DNA of 64,000 nucleotides from G963665085 sp963665085 (GCA_963665085.2 CAXXXS010000001.1:2046001-2110000); one strand, 5' to 3'. Shown: positions 18,633-28,469, counted from the first letter of the stretch. Made by a program: numbers and translations. The notes: generated by a model from the letters alone, not told the origin.

Positions 18633-19457
18633 TTATTCTACATAATCCGATATTTTAATTTTTAATGTATCCGACTGGAAGCATCCAAAAAAACCCCGCC
18701 CGTTATTGATGTTTTCATAAACCACGGTAGGCTCATAATACATATCTGCATATGTAAATCCATATTCATCAAGGCTTGAAACATATTGATAGTATACTTT
18801 CGATAAACTATTTAATACGAGCATAATTTTTTTCTCTTGATTTAAGTTATAAGAGTTAGGAAAATCTACCGACATCGAAGGTTGATAATCCAACTCATCA
18901 AGAATAGCTATATTTGTTGTTGGCAAGTCATCATCATAAGAACTATACTTAGAAGAATCCTTAACTGTATAATTGTAAAACACTTTAGGTTTTGTATTAA
19001 AGTGAAACATACCATAAGCCTGGTCTCCCTTGGCAACAAAACTCACTGAGTCAATTTCTGTTTTAGCGGGCATTTCATCAGCATCTGAATAGATATTTGC
19101 TCCATTGCTCCACACACTCATCCAATAAGAATTTCCTATGCTCACATCAATATTTTTTTTGACCCATAAATCAGAAGTGTCTTTAAAAAGCTGAACCGCA
19201 ACATCGTTATCCCCATAAAGAAAAACAGAATCAATATTTATCTGAACCGAATCATTCCGTTCATAAGGATGTTGAATAGCAGTAATAAAAACTTGTGCCG
19301 TTCCTTCCCCGGAAACAAAACCAATAACGCAAATCGTGCCTTCATCACTAAAGTCTACCGAATAATCAATTACTTTTTCTATCTCGCACGAAAACAGCAA
19401 CAGAATAAAAAAAACTGTTTTTAGAAATTGTTTTACAAAAAACAAGATGTTATTCAT
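18633..19457 (-). CDS. DUF4249-type lipoprotein (cassette 1)
   Basis: This 274-residue protein has a lipoprotein signal ending LLLFSC, so the mature N-terminus is a lipidated Cys. The sequence DEGTICVIGFVSGEG..., a central SYWMSVWSNGANIYSDADEMP block and the C-terminal NINNGRGFFGCFQSDTLKI fit DUF4249. These lipoproteins sit next to TonB-dependent receptors in Bacteroidota and are presumed to be surface partners, as SusD is to SusC. It is highly similar to the protein at 24985-25812. It lies 26 bp after the receptor gene. Confidence 0.8.
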   Translation of the reverse strand: MNNILFFVKQFLKTVFFILLLFSCEIEKVIDYSVDFSDEGTICVIGFVSGEGTAQVFITAIQHPYERNDSVQINIDSVFLYGDNDVAVQLFKDTSDLWVKKNIDVSIGNSYWMSVWSNGANIYSDADEMPAKTEIDSVSFVAKGDQAYGMFHFNTKPKVFYNYTVKDSSKYSSYDDDLPTTNIAILDELDYQPSMSVDFPNSYNLNQEKKIMLVLNSLSKVYYQYVSSLDEYGFTYADMYYEPTVVYENINNGRGFFGCFQSDTLKIKISDYVE

Positions 19458-19483
19458 AACAAAACGATTTATCAGAATGAGGT

Positions 19484-21925
19484 TTACTTTAAAATATATT
19501 TTAATGAGATACCCGGTACAACAGGGAAAAAAGTATATGAAAGTACTTTTAAATCACCATCTGCACTGGTCTTTCCAATCGTCATATAGTATGTGTTTCG
19601 ATGAAAATAAGCATTGTAGAGGCTTAGCATAAGCAAAAGGCTTTTCTTTGAATCTTCGCGTATTGTATAGCTTGCACTCAAATCTAACCTGTGGTACGCA
19701 GGCAACTTGGTTTGATTTACCCCTTCGTATGTATAATAGTCATACGTAAAAGGATTGGTTGGTATGTACCCCGAAGGAAAATTAATCCGGTTTCCTGTCT
19801 GGTACACCCAATTAGCAACCAGTGTCCACTTCTTGTTTAACACGAAGTTTGAATTGATGGTTATATGATGCCTCCTGTCAAATAAATCAGGAAACCAATC
19901 CCCATTGTTTATTGACTCAAACTTATTCCAACACCATGTTAAATCATATCGGGTGTTTATTTCCCATTTTTCTTTTTTTATCCTGCCCGAAAATTCCAAG
20001 CCATAGGCCTTGCTCTTTCCCCCGGTAATTGTTTTTTGTTTCCAGTTATTAAACGGGTAATCGTCTGTAGCACTATTATTAAACTGTGCTATATTGTTTG
20101 TCTTTTTGTAATATCCTTCAATAGAATATGAAAAAGGGCCTAACTGTATTTCATGTACCCCCAATGAAAAATTATTTGACGATACAGGAACACCCGACTC
20201 CAGGGCAGGCGACCAAACCATTGTTGTGATAAGCTCTCCCCTGTTGTAAAGTCCATATTCCGGTTGTGTTACGTAATTATATGTAGCCCTTATTATACCG
20301 ATCTTACCTAAATCATACCCAAACGAAATGCGGGGCTCATAATTTTTTGAATAGGTTTTGTTATATTCATAACAACTAAATCTTAACCCCAAATTGGCCG
20401 AAAATTTTTCTGAAGGTCTTACTTCAATTCCGGCATACCCGGCATATTGGCTTAATTCCAATTTATCAGGCAAAAGATCGATTGTTTCTTCGTTGTCACT
20501 AAATAAAGAATCATAATTAACAACATGGTATTCTCCAATAGAGTAGTTATTTTGTTTTGCTTCTGCACCAACATGAATAGTTACATTTTTAATAAGTGGA
20601 TATTTAAACCTAACTGAAATGCCCCTTGTCTGTAATTTGTGTTTTTCGGAGAACTTTGTCCCCCCTTCTAAAAAATACACCGTTTTATATCCATTACTCG
20701 CTGTTGTGTCTTCAACAGAACTCCTGTCGTAATAATTGGCTGTTTCATCCCATGCATTTGTTATCCCGCTCTGAAAAGCTTCTATGTCCAGTAAGCCTTT
20801 ACTGCCAAAAGATTTTAGATAGGATGCTGAAACCATATAAGGCCTCATTTTCCATGTACTTTCTTCCAACGACGACAAGCTCATAAAACCGGTTTTATAA
20901 GCATCGCCCCCAACAAAACAACTTAACCGCAACTGGCTTGTTTCGTTAAAACGATATACCAGCTTGCCCAAAGCATCATAGTAATGATATTTAGTCATAT
21001 CCATTTCACTCATGCCTATTAAATTCATATTTCCTAGTTCTTTAAGAACCGACGGGTCTTCTTTTAGAAATTTTTCCTTTGTTTTTTCAAACTCTCTTGT
21101 TTTGCCTAGAGTTATCAAATCGAAATAAGAGGTGCGGACATTAAAAAGAAAGGTGAGTTTTTTTTCTATGGTTCCCTGTACAAGGGCTTTGGTGGAAAGA
21201 AGCCCCAATTCTACTGCACCATTTATGTGTTCTCCTTCTCCTTCTTTTAATCGTAAATCAACCACGGATGATATTCGCCCGCCATATTCCGGGGGAAAAT
21301 AAGAAGTATATACGGTTGCCTGGTTAACGGCATCAGTAGGAAAAACAGACAGAAAATTAAACATATGGCCGGTGTTAAAAACCGGGGCCCCATCAATTAG
21401 GAACAAATTTTGGTCAGAAGAACCACCCCTTACCAACATATCAGAAGAGCCCTCCTTGCCCTGTGAGATACCGGGAAACAGAGTCAATTGTTTTAATAAA
21501 TCTGCTTCTCCACCCATCCCGATTACAGGACTAGTAATTTTAGGTTTTAAAACAATCGCATTATTTACAACCCGGTCTATTGTATGAACACCTTTTACAA
21601 CTGCTTCTTCTAACACAGAACCACCGGTTAAATAAATCAGGGTCATCCCATTTTGATTAACTTCCTGTTTTTTTGTTTTATAACCTACATAAGAAACCTG
21701 GATCGTATCGGCCATCACCTTTGAAGAAAAAGAGAAATAGCCATACGCATCTGTTATTGCAAAAGCTCCATTCTCTTGAACAACCAGGGTAGCTCCAATT
21801 AAAGGTTCAGAAGTTATACTATCGTAAACAAAACCGGAGATGGATTGGGAGAAGAGTTGGTTTTGGATTGATAATAAAATGATAAAAAAGCCAAGTATAA
21901 TAATCTTCTGTCTGTTTTTATTCAT
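19484..21925 (-). CDS. TonB-dependent receptor with carboxypeptidase-regulatory-like domain (cassette 1)
   Basis: The start is set at 21925 (MNKNRQKIIILGFFIILLSI), which gives a proper signal peptide; an in-frame upstream ATG would lack one and run into the preceding gene. The protein is about 813 residues. An SISGFVYDSITSEPLIGATL fold follows the signal, then a plug domain with SDMLVRGGSSDQNLFLIDGAPVFNTGHM, and a 22-strand barrel ending PGISLKYILK. It imports an unknown ligand across the outer membrane using TonB energy. It is shorter than SusC. It is a paralogue of the pseudogene at 25828. Confidence 0.88.
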   Translation of the reverse strand: MNKNRQKIIILGFFIILLSIQNQLFSQSISGFVYDSITSEPLIGATLVVQENGAFAITDAYGYFSFSSKVMADTIQVSYVGYKTKKQEVNQNGMTLIYLTGGSVLEEAVVKGVHTIDRVVNNAIVLKPKITSPVIGMGGEADLLKQLTLFPGISQGKEGSSDMLVRGGSSDQNLFLIDGAPVFNTGHMFNFLSVFPTDAVNQATVYTSYFPPEYGGRISSVVDLRLKEGEGEHINGAVELGLLSTKALVQGTIEKKLTFLFNVRTSYFDLITLGKTREFEKTKEKFLKEDPSVLKELGNMNLIGMSEMDMTKYHYYDALGKLVYRFNETSQLRLSCFVGGDAYKTGFMSLSSLEESTWKMRPYMVSASYLKSFGSKGLLDIEAFQSGITNAWDETANYYDRSSVEDTTASNGYKTVYFLEGGTKFSEKHKLQTRGISVRFKYPLIKNVTIHVGAEAKQNNYSIGEYHVVNYDSLFSDNEETIDLLPDKLELSQYAGYAGIEVRPSEKFSANLGLRFSCYEYNKTYSKNYEPRISFGYDLGKIGIIRATYNYVTQPEYGLYNRGELITTMVWSPALESGVPVSSNNFSLGVHEIQLGPFSYSIEGYYKKTNNIAQFNNSATDDYPFNNWKQKTITGGKSKAYGLEFSGRIKKEKWEINTRYDLTWCWNKFESINNGDWFPDLFDRRHHITINSNFVLNKKWTLVANWVYQTGNRINFPSGYIPTNPFTYDYYTYEGVNQTKLPAYHRLDLSASYTIREDSKKSLLLMLSLYNAYFHRNTYYMTIGKTSADGDLKVLSYTFFPVVPGISLKYILK

Positions 21926-21975
21926 AGTTTCATTTTTACTTATTATACAGCATAATAAGAAAACATCAATTATTA

Positions 21976-22965
21976 TTAAGGGCAATCAATTTGAACACTT
22001 CCATCTATATGATCATGAGAATAATCACTATCCGAACTAATAATAGTTCCAAGATAATCTTCTTTCTTATTCCAGATGCCATAATCTTCAAACACAGTTT
22101 TTGTGTATTGAATATGAGGCCAATCTGTTTGTGTCCTCGTAGCATTTACAGGTGTTGTAGTTCCATCCTTACCACTTTCAAAAACAAATTTTAAATGCAT
22201 TACATGGTCAGTTTTAAACATTTTCCATTTTCCAAATATATTTTTTTTGTATGCTATCCCTGCGGAATGGGTTTTGGTAGTAAATCTATATCTAGTTTGT
22301 CCCCCTATTAAACCATCTGTTGTCCATTCTTGTACTAGACTAATTCCAAATATGCCTTTTTTCTCACCATCTTTAAATTCACCGTGTAAATCTTCATCCG
22401 TACATCCTTCTTCAGTAGCTAATTTAAAAGTCTTAACCTTATTTTTAAAAACATCTACTTTTTCGCTTTCCACTCCATTGATTTCATAATTGAGAAGTTC
22501 ATTAAAATCTTCTACCTTACAATGAAGACTCTCATCTTTAGTATATTTATTAATAAATCCGTTAATTATTACAATACCGTATTTATTTAACAAAGGAGCC
22601 ATATATTTATGGGCAATCTTTAGAGATAAAATACTGTCTTCTTCTTCAAAGATATCATACTGCGAAAGTATATTCTCATATTCTTCGTCAGTAGTGGCAT
22701 TATCTAATTTATCTAAAGCTTCATATTCTAACGACAATAATGATTCAAAATTTAGTCTCCGTGAGTATTCAAGTTGTTCATTCATTGGTAATTCTAAAAG
22801 TGAATCCAGTAAAGCGTGAAATTTATCTCCTGTATCAAAAACCAATGCATCTGAATATTGTTCTGTAATTCCTTGTTCTTCACAGGTTATATCAGCTTCC
22901 TCTTTTGAACATCGAATTGTTAAAATTCCTAAAAAACAGATTACTAAATAAATTTTAATTTTCAT
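21976..22965 (-). CDS. Cassette-leading secreted/lipoprotein, family of unknown function (copy 1)
   Basis: This 329-residue protein has the same signal as the copy at 32510 (MKIKIYL.ICFLGILTI). The shared N-terminal pattern is visible: hydrophobic-F...(L/M)...E...(W/Y)...NFxS, then a later LLNKYGIVIINGFINKY segment. The C-terminal half (residues about 190-329, with THSAGIAYKK and FGKWKMFKTDHVMHLKFVF) differs strongly from the other copies. The lipobox reads TIRC, with Arg at -1 where Ala, Gly or Ser is expected, so lipidation may be impaired. It may belong to the DUF4848 group, unverified. It directly follows leader R1. Confidence 0.7.
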   Translation of the reverse strand: MKIKIYLVICFLGILTIRCSKEEADITCEEQGITEQYSDALVFDTGDKFHALLDSLLELPMNEQLEYSRRLNFESLLSLEYEALDKLDNATTDEEYENILSQYDIFEEEDSILSLKIAHKYMAPLLNKYGIVIINGFINKYTKDESLHCKVEDFNELLNYEINGVESEKVDVFKNKVKTFKLATEEGCTDEDLHGEFKDGEKKGIFGISLVQEWTTDGLIGGQTRYRFTTKTHSAGIAYKKNIFGKWKMFKTDHVMHLKFVFESGKDGTTTPVNATRTQTDWPHIQYTKTVFEDYGIWNKKEDYLGTIISSDSDYSHDHIDGSVQIDCP

Positions 22966-23067
22966 TTTTAATTAATTTTGAAAAGTTATTACATAATACC
23001 TCATCCCTATCCGTTCTCACAAAATGGATTTTTGGGGATGGGGTTTTTTCTTGTTGTGTGCGTCTAG

Positions 23068-23170
23068 TGTAGTAATTACTAAGTTAGTTAACTCATTCTA
23101 AACGAAATACTATCTGATTACGAGCATGTTAAGTTATAAATTTTAGTATAGTAACTTACTAATTGTAACA
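23068..23170. mobile_element. 103-bp MITE inserted in R1, CTAG target duplication
   Basis: R2-R4 read GCGTCTAGAGAGCC. R1 has CTAG (23064-23067), 103 extra bases, then CTAG again (23171-23174). The ends TGTAGTAATTACTAAGTTA and, inverted, TGTTACAATTAGTAAGTTA match at 15 of 19 positions. It has no coding capacity, so a transposase acting in trans is implied. Confidence 0.85.
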
Positions 23171-23181
23171 CTAGAGAGCCA

Positions 23182-23238
23182 ACAATAAAAACATAAAAAA
23201 CCTCCCTGCTTCAAACATGCCTGGCATGCCCAGCAGCA
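23182..23238 (-). terminator. Terminator-like hairpin inside leader R1
   Basis: On the minus strand GCTG...GGCATGCCAGGCATG...AGCAGGGAGG is followed by TTTTTTATGTTTTTATTG. It lies between the predicted promoter and the lipoprotein gene, so it would act as an attenuator or as the end of a short leader RNA. Confidence 0.55.
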
Positions 23239-23330
23239 ATTAAATTTTTACTATTCCTTTATATGATTTTGCATATGGGTTTATCAGTTTTAGTGGTTAT
23301 AAACCAAATGTTTTTTCTTACAGTCGAGTG

Positions 23331-23360
23331 CTAAAATAATGCTTTTTTTTTTTTTTCAAA
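23331..23360 (-). promoter_or_regulatory. Predicted promoter in R1 with A14 spacer
   Basis: On the minus strand TTTG (23357-23360) is followed by 14 A, GCAT and TATTTTAG (23331-23338). This gives 18 nt between -33-like and -7-like elements. The -7 matches TAnnTTTG except for one base. Confidence 0.5.
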
Positions 23361-23569
23361 ATTTAGTTGGTTAATTTTTGATTTAATTAAACATTATCAG
23401 GTATAAACTAGTGTTAAAATACTTGTTGTTAGATTTTTGTGAAAAATACTGATTAACAAAAATGTTTCATTTTGTGCTTTTTTAATTAGAATGTTTTTGT
23501 CTAACGCCAATAGTAGTTGAAAACTACTTGTTAAGATACGACGAAGATTCAATCTTCGCCGAACGGGGC

Positions 23570-23602
23570 TTTTAATGGATTTTGGATCGGTGGCTAGGTG
23601 AA
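23570..23602 (+). pseudogene. 33-bp remnant of the 3' end of a GGGP-synthase-like gene
   Basis: The plus strand reads LLMDFGSVAR and stop, identical at protein level to the end of the longer remnant at 34000-34128. It begins immediately after the distal hairpin of R1. Alone it would be unrecognisable; the longer copy identifies it. Confidence 0.65.
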
Positions 23603-23617
23603 AAGCACAGAAAAAAT

Positions 23618-24214
23618 CTATTTATAAGGTATTACCATATTAACTCCAACTTGCACATAATTACCTTTAAGATAAACTGTATAATCAATACCTCCAACAC
23701 CGTGATAATACTTATAAAAATAATCAACTGCTTTCCCAAATGAAATATAGGGTTGAATAAATTTATATTCCCATAAAAACTTTACTGTAACAATATCAAT
23801 ATTATTATTTATCCACTGATTATCAGTTTCTCCAACAAGGAAGCATTTCTTCCATCCAACATTTGTGGTAAAGGTTTGAAAAATATTTTTTGGTTCCGAA
23901 CCGTGCCAGCGCCATGAAAATTGGGGCTCAATAAACAGGTAATGAAGGTTATCACTATCATATGTATCAAATTCAAATTCATTTTTAAAATATCCGATAG
24001 AAATATCCCCTCCAATTTTATTCCAGTATTTTTTTACTCCAGCCTGGAACTGCCACTGGTTGGATAATTTATTTTCTTTAATTCTAAAATTATTATTTTC
24101 TGTTACTAACTGGTATTTATAAGCAACCCCGGCATAATAACGTAATTGTGCAAATGATGATTTATTTACAAAAACACAAACTAATAATGTTATAACAAAT
24201 AATCTAATTTTCAT
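23618..24214 (-). CDS. Small outer-membrane beta-barrel protein (cassette 2, second tandem copy)
   Basis: This 198-residue protein has a signal peptide (MKIRLFVITLLVCVFVNKSSFAQ) followed by LRYYAGVAYKYQLVTENNNF and a barrel-like body ending GVNMVIPYK. It is nearly the same as the protein at 24272 in its first 100 residues and diverges in the outer loops after FLVGET. The two are a tandem duplication. Function is unknown; the position suggests an accessory to the neighbouring receptor. Confidence 0.75.
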   Translation of the reverse strand: MKIRLFVITLLVCVFVNKSSFAQLRYYAGVAYKYQLVTENNNFRIKENKLSNQWQFQAGVKKYWNKIGGDISIGYFKNEFEFDTYDSDNLHYLFIEPQFSWRWHGSEPKNIFQTFTTNVGWKKCFLVGETDNQWINNNIDIVTVKFLWEYKFIQPYISFGKAVDYFYKYYHGVGGIDYTVYLKGNYVQVGVNMVIPYK

Positions 24215-24271
24215 TTTTGAGATATATCTTTATATCAAACACAAAACTTTTTATCTTCTCTTTTGCCTTAA

Positions 24272-24883
24272 TTATTTCTTATATGGTATTACCATATTAA
24301 CTCCAACTTGCAAAAAGTTGCCATGAAGCTTAATGGTATAAGTTCTCATACCAGTGGGTGTTCCAGCACCATAATAATACTTATAAAAATAACCAGTTGC
24401 TATACCAAATGAGATATAAGGTTGTAGAAATTTGTAATTCCATAAAAACTTCACATTAATAGAGTTTATTCTCTTATTTATATCTGGATGCCTGGTCTCT
24501 CCTACTAAAAAAGAGGTTTGCCATCCCACATTTGTAGTAAAAGTTTGAAAAATATTTTTTGGTTCTGAACCATGCCAACGCCAAGAAAGCTGTGGCTCAA
24601 TAAACAGGTAGTGCAGGTTATCACTGTCAACAGCCTCAAATTCAAGTTCATTTTTAAAATATCCAATAGAAATATCCCCACCAATTCTATTCCAGTGTTT
24701 TTTTACCCCAGCCTGGAACTGCCATTGATTGGATAATTTATTTTCTTTAATTCTAAAATTATTATTTTCTGTTACTAACTGGTATTTATAACCAGCCCCG
24801 GCATAATAACGCAATTGTGCATATGCCGATTTATTAACAAAAACACAAACCAATAATGTTATAACAAATAATTTAATTTTCAT
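24272..24883 (-). CDS. Small outer-membrane beta-barrel protein (cassette 2, first tandem copy)
   Basis: This 203-residue paralogue of the proteins at 23618 and 17941 has a signal peptide ending NKSAYAQ and the shared blocks KENKLSNQWQFQAGVKKHWNRIGGDISIGYFKNE and GSEPKNIFQTFTTNVGW. The variable segment is residues about 125-185 (RHPDINKR..., GAGTPTGMRTYT), probably surface loops. It is separated by 57 bp from its twin and by about 100 bp from the DUF4249 gene upstream. Confidence 0.75.
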   Translation of the reverse strand: MKIKLFVITLLVCVFVNKSAYAQLRYYAGAGYKYQLVTENNNFRIKENKLSNQWQFQAGVKKHWNRIGGDISIGYFKNELEFEAVDSDNLHYLFIEPQLSWRWHGSEPKNIFQTFTTNVGWQTSFLVGETRHPDINKRINSINVKFLWNYKFLQPYISFGIATGYFYKYYYGAGTPTGMRTYTIKLHGNFLQVGVNMVIPYKK

Positions 24884-24984
24884 TTTTTTCTTTTTTTTTA
24901 ACTTTATAAAAAATGTCTCCTTTCTGCAGTTCTTTTATAATCACTGCAACAATTCTATATTTTATAGCATTTAAAACTTTTACT

Positions 24985-25812
24985 TTATTCAACATAGTTC
25001 ATGAATTTTACTTTTAAAGTATCTGCCTGGAAACACCCGAAAAATCCCCGCCCATTATTAATATTATCATCAACCAGGGTAGGTTCATAATACATATCAT
25101 CATGTGTATAGCTATATTCTTCAAGGCTTAAAACATATTGATAATAAGCTTCTGACAAGCTGTTTAATATAACCTTGATTCCTATCCCCGGATCATTGAA
25201 ATATGTTCTTGAAAACACTACTGACATTTCGGGTTGATATTCTTCTTCGTCTAGAATTGAAGCTCCCATCCCATAATCATCATTGTAAGTAGAATATTTT
25301 GTGGAATCATCAACAAGATAACTGTAAAACATATCAGGTACTGTTCTAAAATAGAATTTGCCATAAATTTCTCCTCCTTGAGCAACTAAATTCACTGAAT
25401 CAATTTCTGTTTTAGCGGGCATTTCATCAGCATCCGAATAGATGTTTAATCCATTGCTCCATACACTCACCCAATAAGAATTTCCTATACTTACATCAAT
25501 ATTTTTTTGCACCCATAAATCTGTAGTATCTTTAAATAGCTGAACTGCTACATGGTTGTCCCCATACAAAAAAACAGAATCTATGGTCGCCTGAATTGTA
25601 TCATTCCGCTTATAAGGATGTTGTACAGCAGCTATGTAGACTTCTGCTGTTCCTTCCCCGGAAATTAAGCCAACAACGCAAATCGTGCCTTCATCAGTAA
25701 AGTCTACCGGAAAATCAATTTCTTTTTCTAACTCACACGATATCAGCAATAAAATAAAAATTGCTGTTTTTAGAAATTGTTTTATTAAGAACAAAATGTT
25801 ATTAAAATTCAT
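24985..25812 (-). CDS. DUF4249-type lipoprotein (cassette 2, type-I segment)
   Basis: This 275-residue lipoprotein (signal ending LLLISC, mature CELEKEIDFPVDFTDEGTI) is a very close paralogue of the protein at 18633. It shares the SYWVSVWSNGLNIYSDADEMPAKTEIDSV block and the NINNGRGFFGCFQADTLKV end. Its receptor partner directly upstream is interrupted by a stop codon, so this protein may be orphaned or poorly expressed. Confidence 0.8.
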   Translation of the reverse strand: MNFNNILFLIKQFLKTAIFILLLISCELEKEIDFPVDFTDEGTICVVGLISGEGTAEVYIAAVQHPYKRNDTIQATIDSVFLYGDNHVAVQLFKDTTDLWVQKNIDVSIGNSYWVSVWSNGLNIYSDADEMPAKTEIDSVNLVAQGGEIYGKFYFRTVPDMFYSYLVDDSTKYSTYNDDYGMGASILDEEEYQPEMSVVFSRTYFNDPGIGIKVILNSLSEAYYQYVLSLEEYSYTHDDMYYEPTLVDDNINNGRGFFGCFQADTLKVKFMNYVE

Positions 25813-25827
25813 AATAAAAAGTGTGTT

Positions 25828-28254
25828 TTACTTAAAAATATATTTCAATGAGATCCCTGGTACTATAGGGAAAAAAGTTTGTGAAATTACTTCCAAATCA
25901 CCATATTCACTGGTCTTGCCAATTTTTATATAGTAGGTGTTTCGGTGGAAATAAGCATTATAAAGACTTAGCATAAGCAAAAGGCTTTTCTTTGAATCTT
26001 CGCGTATTGTATAGCTTGCACTCAAATCTAATCTATGGTATGCAGGCAATTTCGTTTGATTAATCCCTTCGTATGTATAATAACCGCCTGTAAAAGGGTT
26101 GGATGATATATAACCCGAAGGAAAATTAAACCTGTTTCCTGTTTGATACACCCAATTTGCTACCAGTGTCCATTTTTTGTTTAACACAAAGTTTGAATTG
26201 ATGGTTATATGGTGCCTCCTGTCAAATAAATCGGGAAACCAATCCCCATTGTTTAGTGATTCAAACCTATTCCAGCACCATGTTAAATCGTAACGGGTGT
26301 TTATTTCCCATTTTTCTTTTTTTATTCTACCTGAAAATTCCAAGCCATAGGCTTTGCTTTTACCACCGGTAATTGTTTTTTCTTTCCAGTTATTAAAAGG
26401 ATAATCATCTATAGCATTCGCGTTAAATTGGGCAATATTACTTGTCTTTTTATAATAACCTTCTACAGAACATGTAAAAACACCTAATTGCATTTCATGT
26501 ATCCCCAATGAAAAATTATTCGATGATACTGGAACACCCGAATCAAGGGCAGGTGCCCAAACCATTGTTGCAGTTAATTCCCCCCTGTTATATAGCCCAT
26601 AATCCGGTTGCGTTACGTAATTATATGCAGCCCTTATTATTCCTGGCTTCCCTAAATCGTATCCAACTGAGAGGCGGGGCTCATAATTTTTTGAATATTT
26701 ATTGTCATATGCATAATAACTGGCTCTTATCCCAAAATTAGCCAAGATTCTTTCCGATGGCCTCATTTCAACTCCTGCATAGCCAGCATATTGGCTTAAT
26801 TCCAATTTATCGGGTAAAAGATCGATTGTTTCTTCGTTGTCACTAAACAAAGAATCATAACTAACAACATGGTATTCTCCAATGCTGTAGTAATTTTGTT
26901 TTGCTTCTATCCCAATTTGGATGTTCACATTTTTTAAAAGTGGATATTTAAAATTAACCGATACACCATTTATTTTTAGGCTGTTTTTTTCAGACGACTT
27001 CATTGCTCCATCAAAATAATATACATATCCATAGCCCCCTGCTGTATCCCCAACATAACTATTATCATAATAATTTTCTGATATATCCCATGTATTAGTT
27101 ATCCCGCTCTGAAAAGTTTTTATTTCTAATAATCCTTTACTTCCAAAAGATTTTAAGTAGGAAGCCGATAACATATAAGGTTCCATTCTCCATGTACCTT
27201 CTTCCAACGACCATAAATCCATATAGCCGCTTTTATAAGCATCGCCCCCTACAAAACAACTAAGGCGTAACTGGCTTGTTTCATTAAAACGGTATACAAG
27301 TTTACCCAAAGCATCGTAATAATGATATTTCGTTATTTCCATATCAGGAGAAGAATATTCTTCTGTTGCTTCATAAAGAACAGACGGATCTTCTTTTAAA
27401 TATTTTTCTTTTGTTTTTTCAAACTCCCTTGTCTTGCCTAGAGTTAACAAATCGAAATAAGAGGTACGGACGTTCACAAGATAGGTGAGTTTTTTTCCTA
27501 TCGTTCCCTGGACAAGGGCTTTGCTAGAAAGAAGTCCCAGCTCTACAGCGCCATTTAGGCGATCTCCCTCTCCTTCTTTCATTCGTAAATCGACCACGGA
27601 TGATATCCGCCCGCCATATTCCGGTGGAAAATAAGAAGTATATACGGTTGCCTGGTTTATGGCGTTAGTAGGAAAAACAGACAGAAAATTAAACATATGG
27701 CCGGTGTTAAAAACCGGGGCGCCATCAATAAGAAATAAGTTTTGATCAGAAGAGCCACCCCTTACCAACATATCAGAAGAGCCTTCTTTTCCCTGAGAAA
27801 TACCGGGAAACAGAGTCAGTTGTTTTAATAAATCTGCTTCTCCACCCATCCCGATTACAGGACTGCTTATTTTGGGTTTTAAAACAATAGCGTTATTTAC
27901 AACCCGGTCTATTGTATGGACACCTTTTACAACCGCTTCTTCTAACACAGAACCACCGGTTAAATAAACCAGTGTCATCCCATTTTGATTAACTTCCTGA
28001 TTTTTTGTTTTATAACCTACATAAGAAACCTGAATCGTGTCACCCATTACTTTTGATGAAAAAGAAAAATGACCATACGCGTCAGTTATCGTAAAAGCTT
28101 CACCTTTTTTGACAACTAGTGTAGCTCCAATTAAAGGTTCATATGTAGTGCTGTCGTAAACAAAACCGGAGATGGATTAGGCGAAGAGTTGGTTTTGGAT
28201 TGTAAATAATAATATTACTATACTTAACGTATTTGTTTTTTTGTGTGTGTTCAT
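25828..28254 (-). pseudogene. TonB-dependent receptor inactivated by an in-frame stop at codon 26
   Basis: From ATG at 28254 the frame reads MNTHKKTNTLSIVILLFTIQ then NQLFA and a TAA (28177-28179). It continues without further interruption as SISGFVYDSTTYEPLIGATL to the barrel end at 25828. The paralogue at 19484 has CAA (Gln) at the same place (NQLFSQSISG), so one C-to-T change explains the stop. It falls at the signal-peptide cleavage site. A downstream start at 28047 would give a protein without signal peptide. The rest, about 780 residues, is intact, so the change looks recent. Confidence 0.88.
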
Positions 28255-28407
28255 GTTTTTTTTGCAAATATTGATTCTTAATTTGTAAAACACAATAAAA
28301 AAAATTATTAAAAAAAGCTAAGGTGTATTAAACAAAGTGAAAGGCAATTTCAGTATTCTATTAGTTATTGGCATGATTTATCCTTACTCCCTGCATTAAA
28401 AGTAAAA

Positions 28408-28425
28408 TACTACTTGTTAAGATAC
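28408..28425. repeat. Short remnant of the leader repeat at a cassette joint
   Basis: TACTACTTGTTAAGATAC matches the distal part of R (AAACTACTTGTTAAGATACG). It lies in the 215-bp gap between two TonB receptor genes of the same direction, where a cassette leader and lipoprotein would be expected. Confidence 0.5.
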
Positions 28426-28469
28426 AAGATATGACGAAAAACACACTCTACATTAAAAAGCATTTATTT

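Larger units (their letters stand above)
22978..23569 (-). repeat. Cassette leader repeat R1
   Basis: This ~480-bp sequence is shared with R2, R3 and R4, here lengthened by a 103-bp MITE. Read on the minus strand it contains two small hairpins at the distal end (AGTAGTT-GAA-AACTACT and CGAAGATTCAATCTTCG), then a promoter-like pair around A14. A GGCATGCC hairpin followed by T-rich sequence comes next, then a CCCCATCCCC...GGGATGAGG hairpin about 20 nt before the lipoprotein ATG. Similarity continues into the signal-peptide codons of the lipoprotein. Confidence 0.9.

Noticed and set aside
21925..21985. Longer start for the cassette 1 TonB receptor
   Set aside because: The extension has no signal peptide at its N-terminus and overlaps the preceding gene; MNKNRQKII gives a standard signal.
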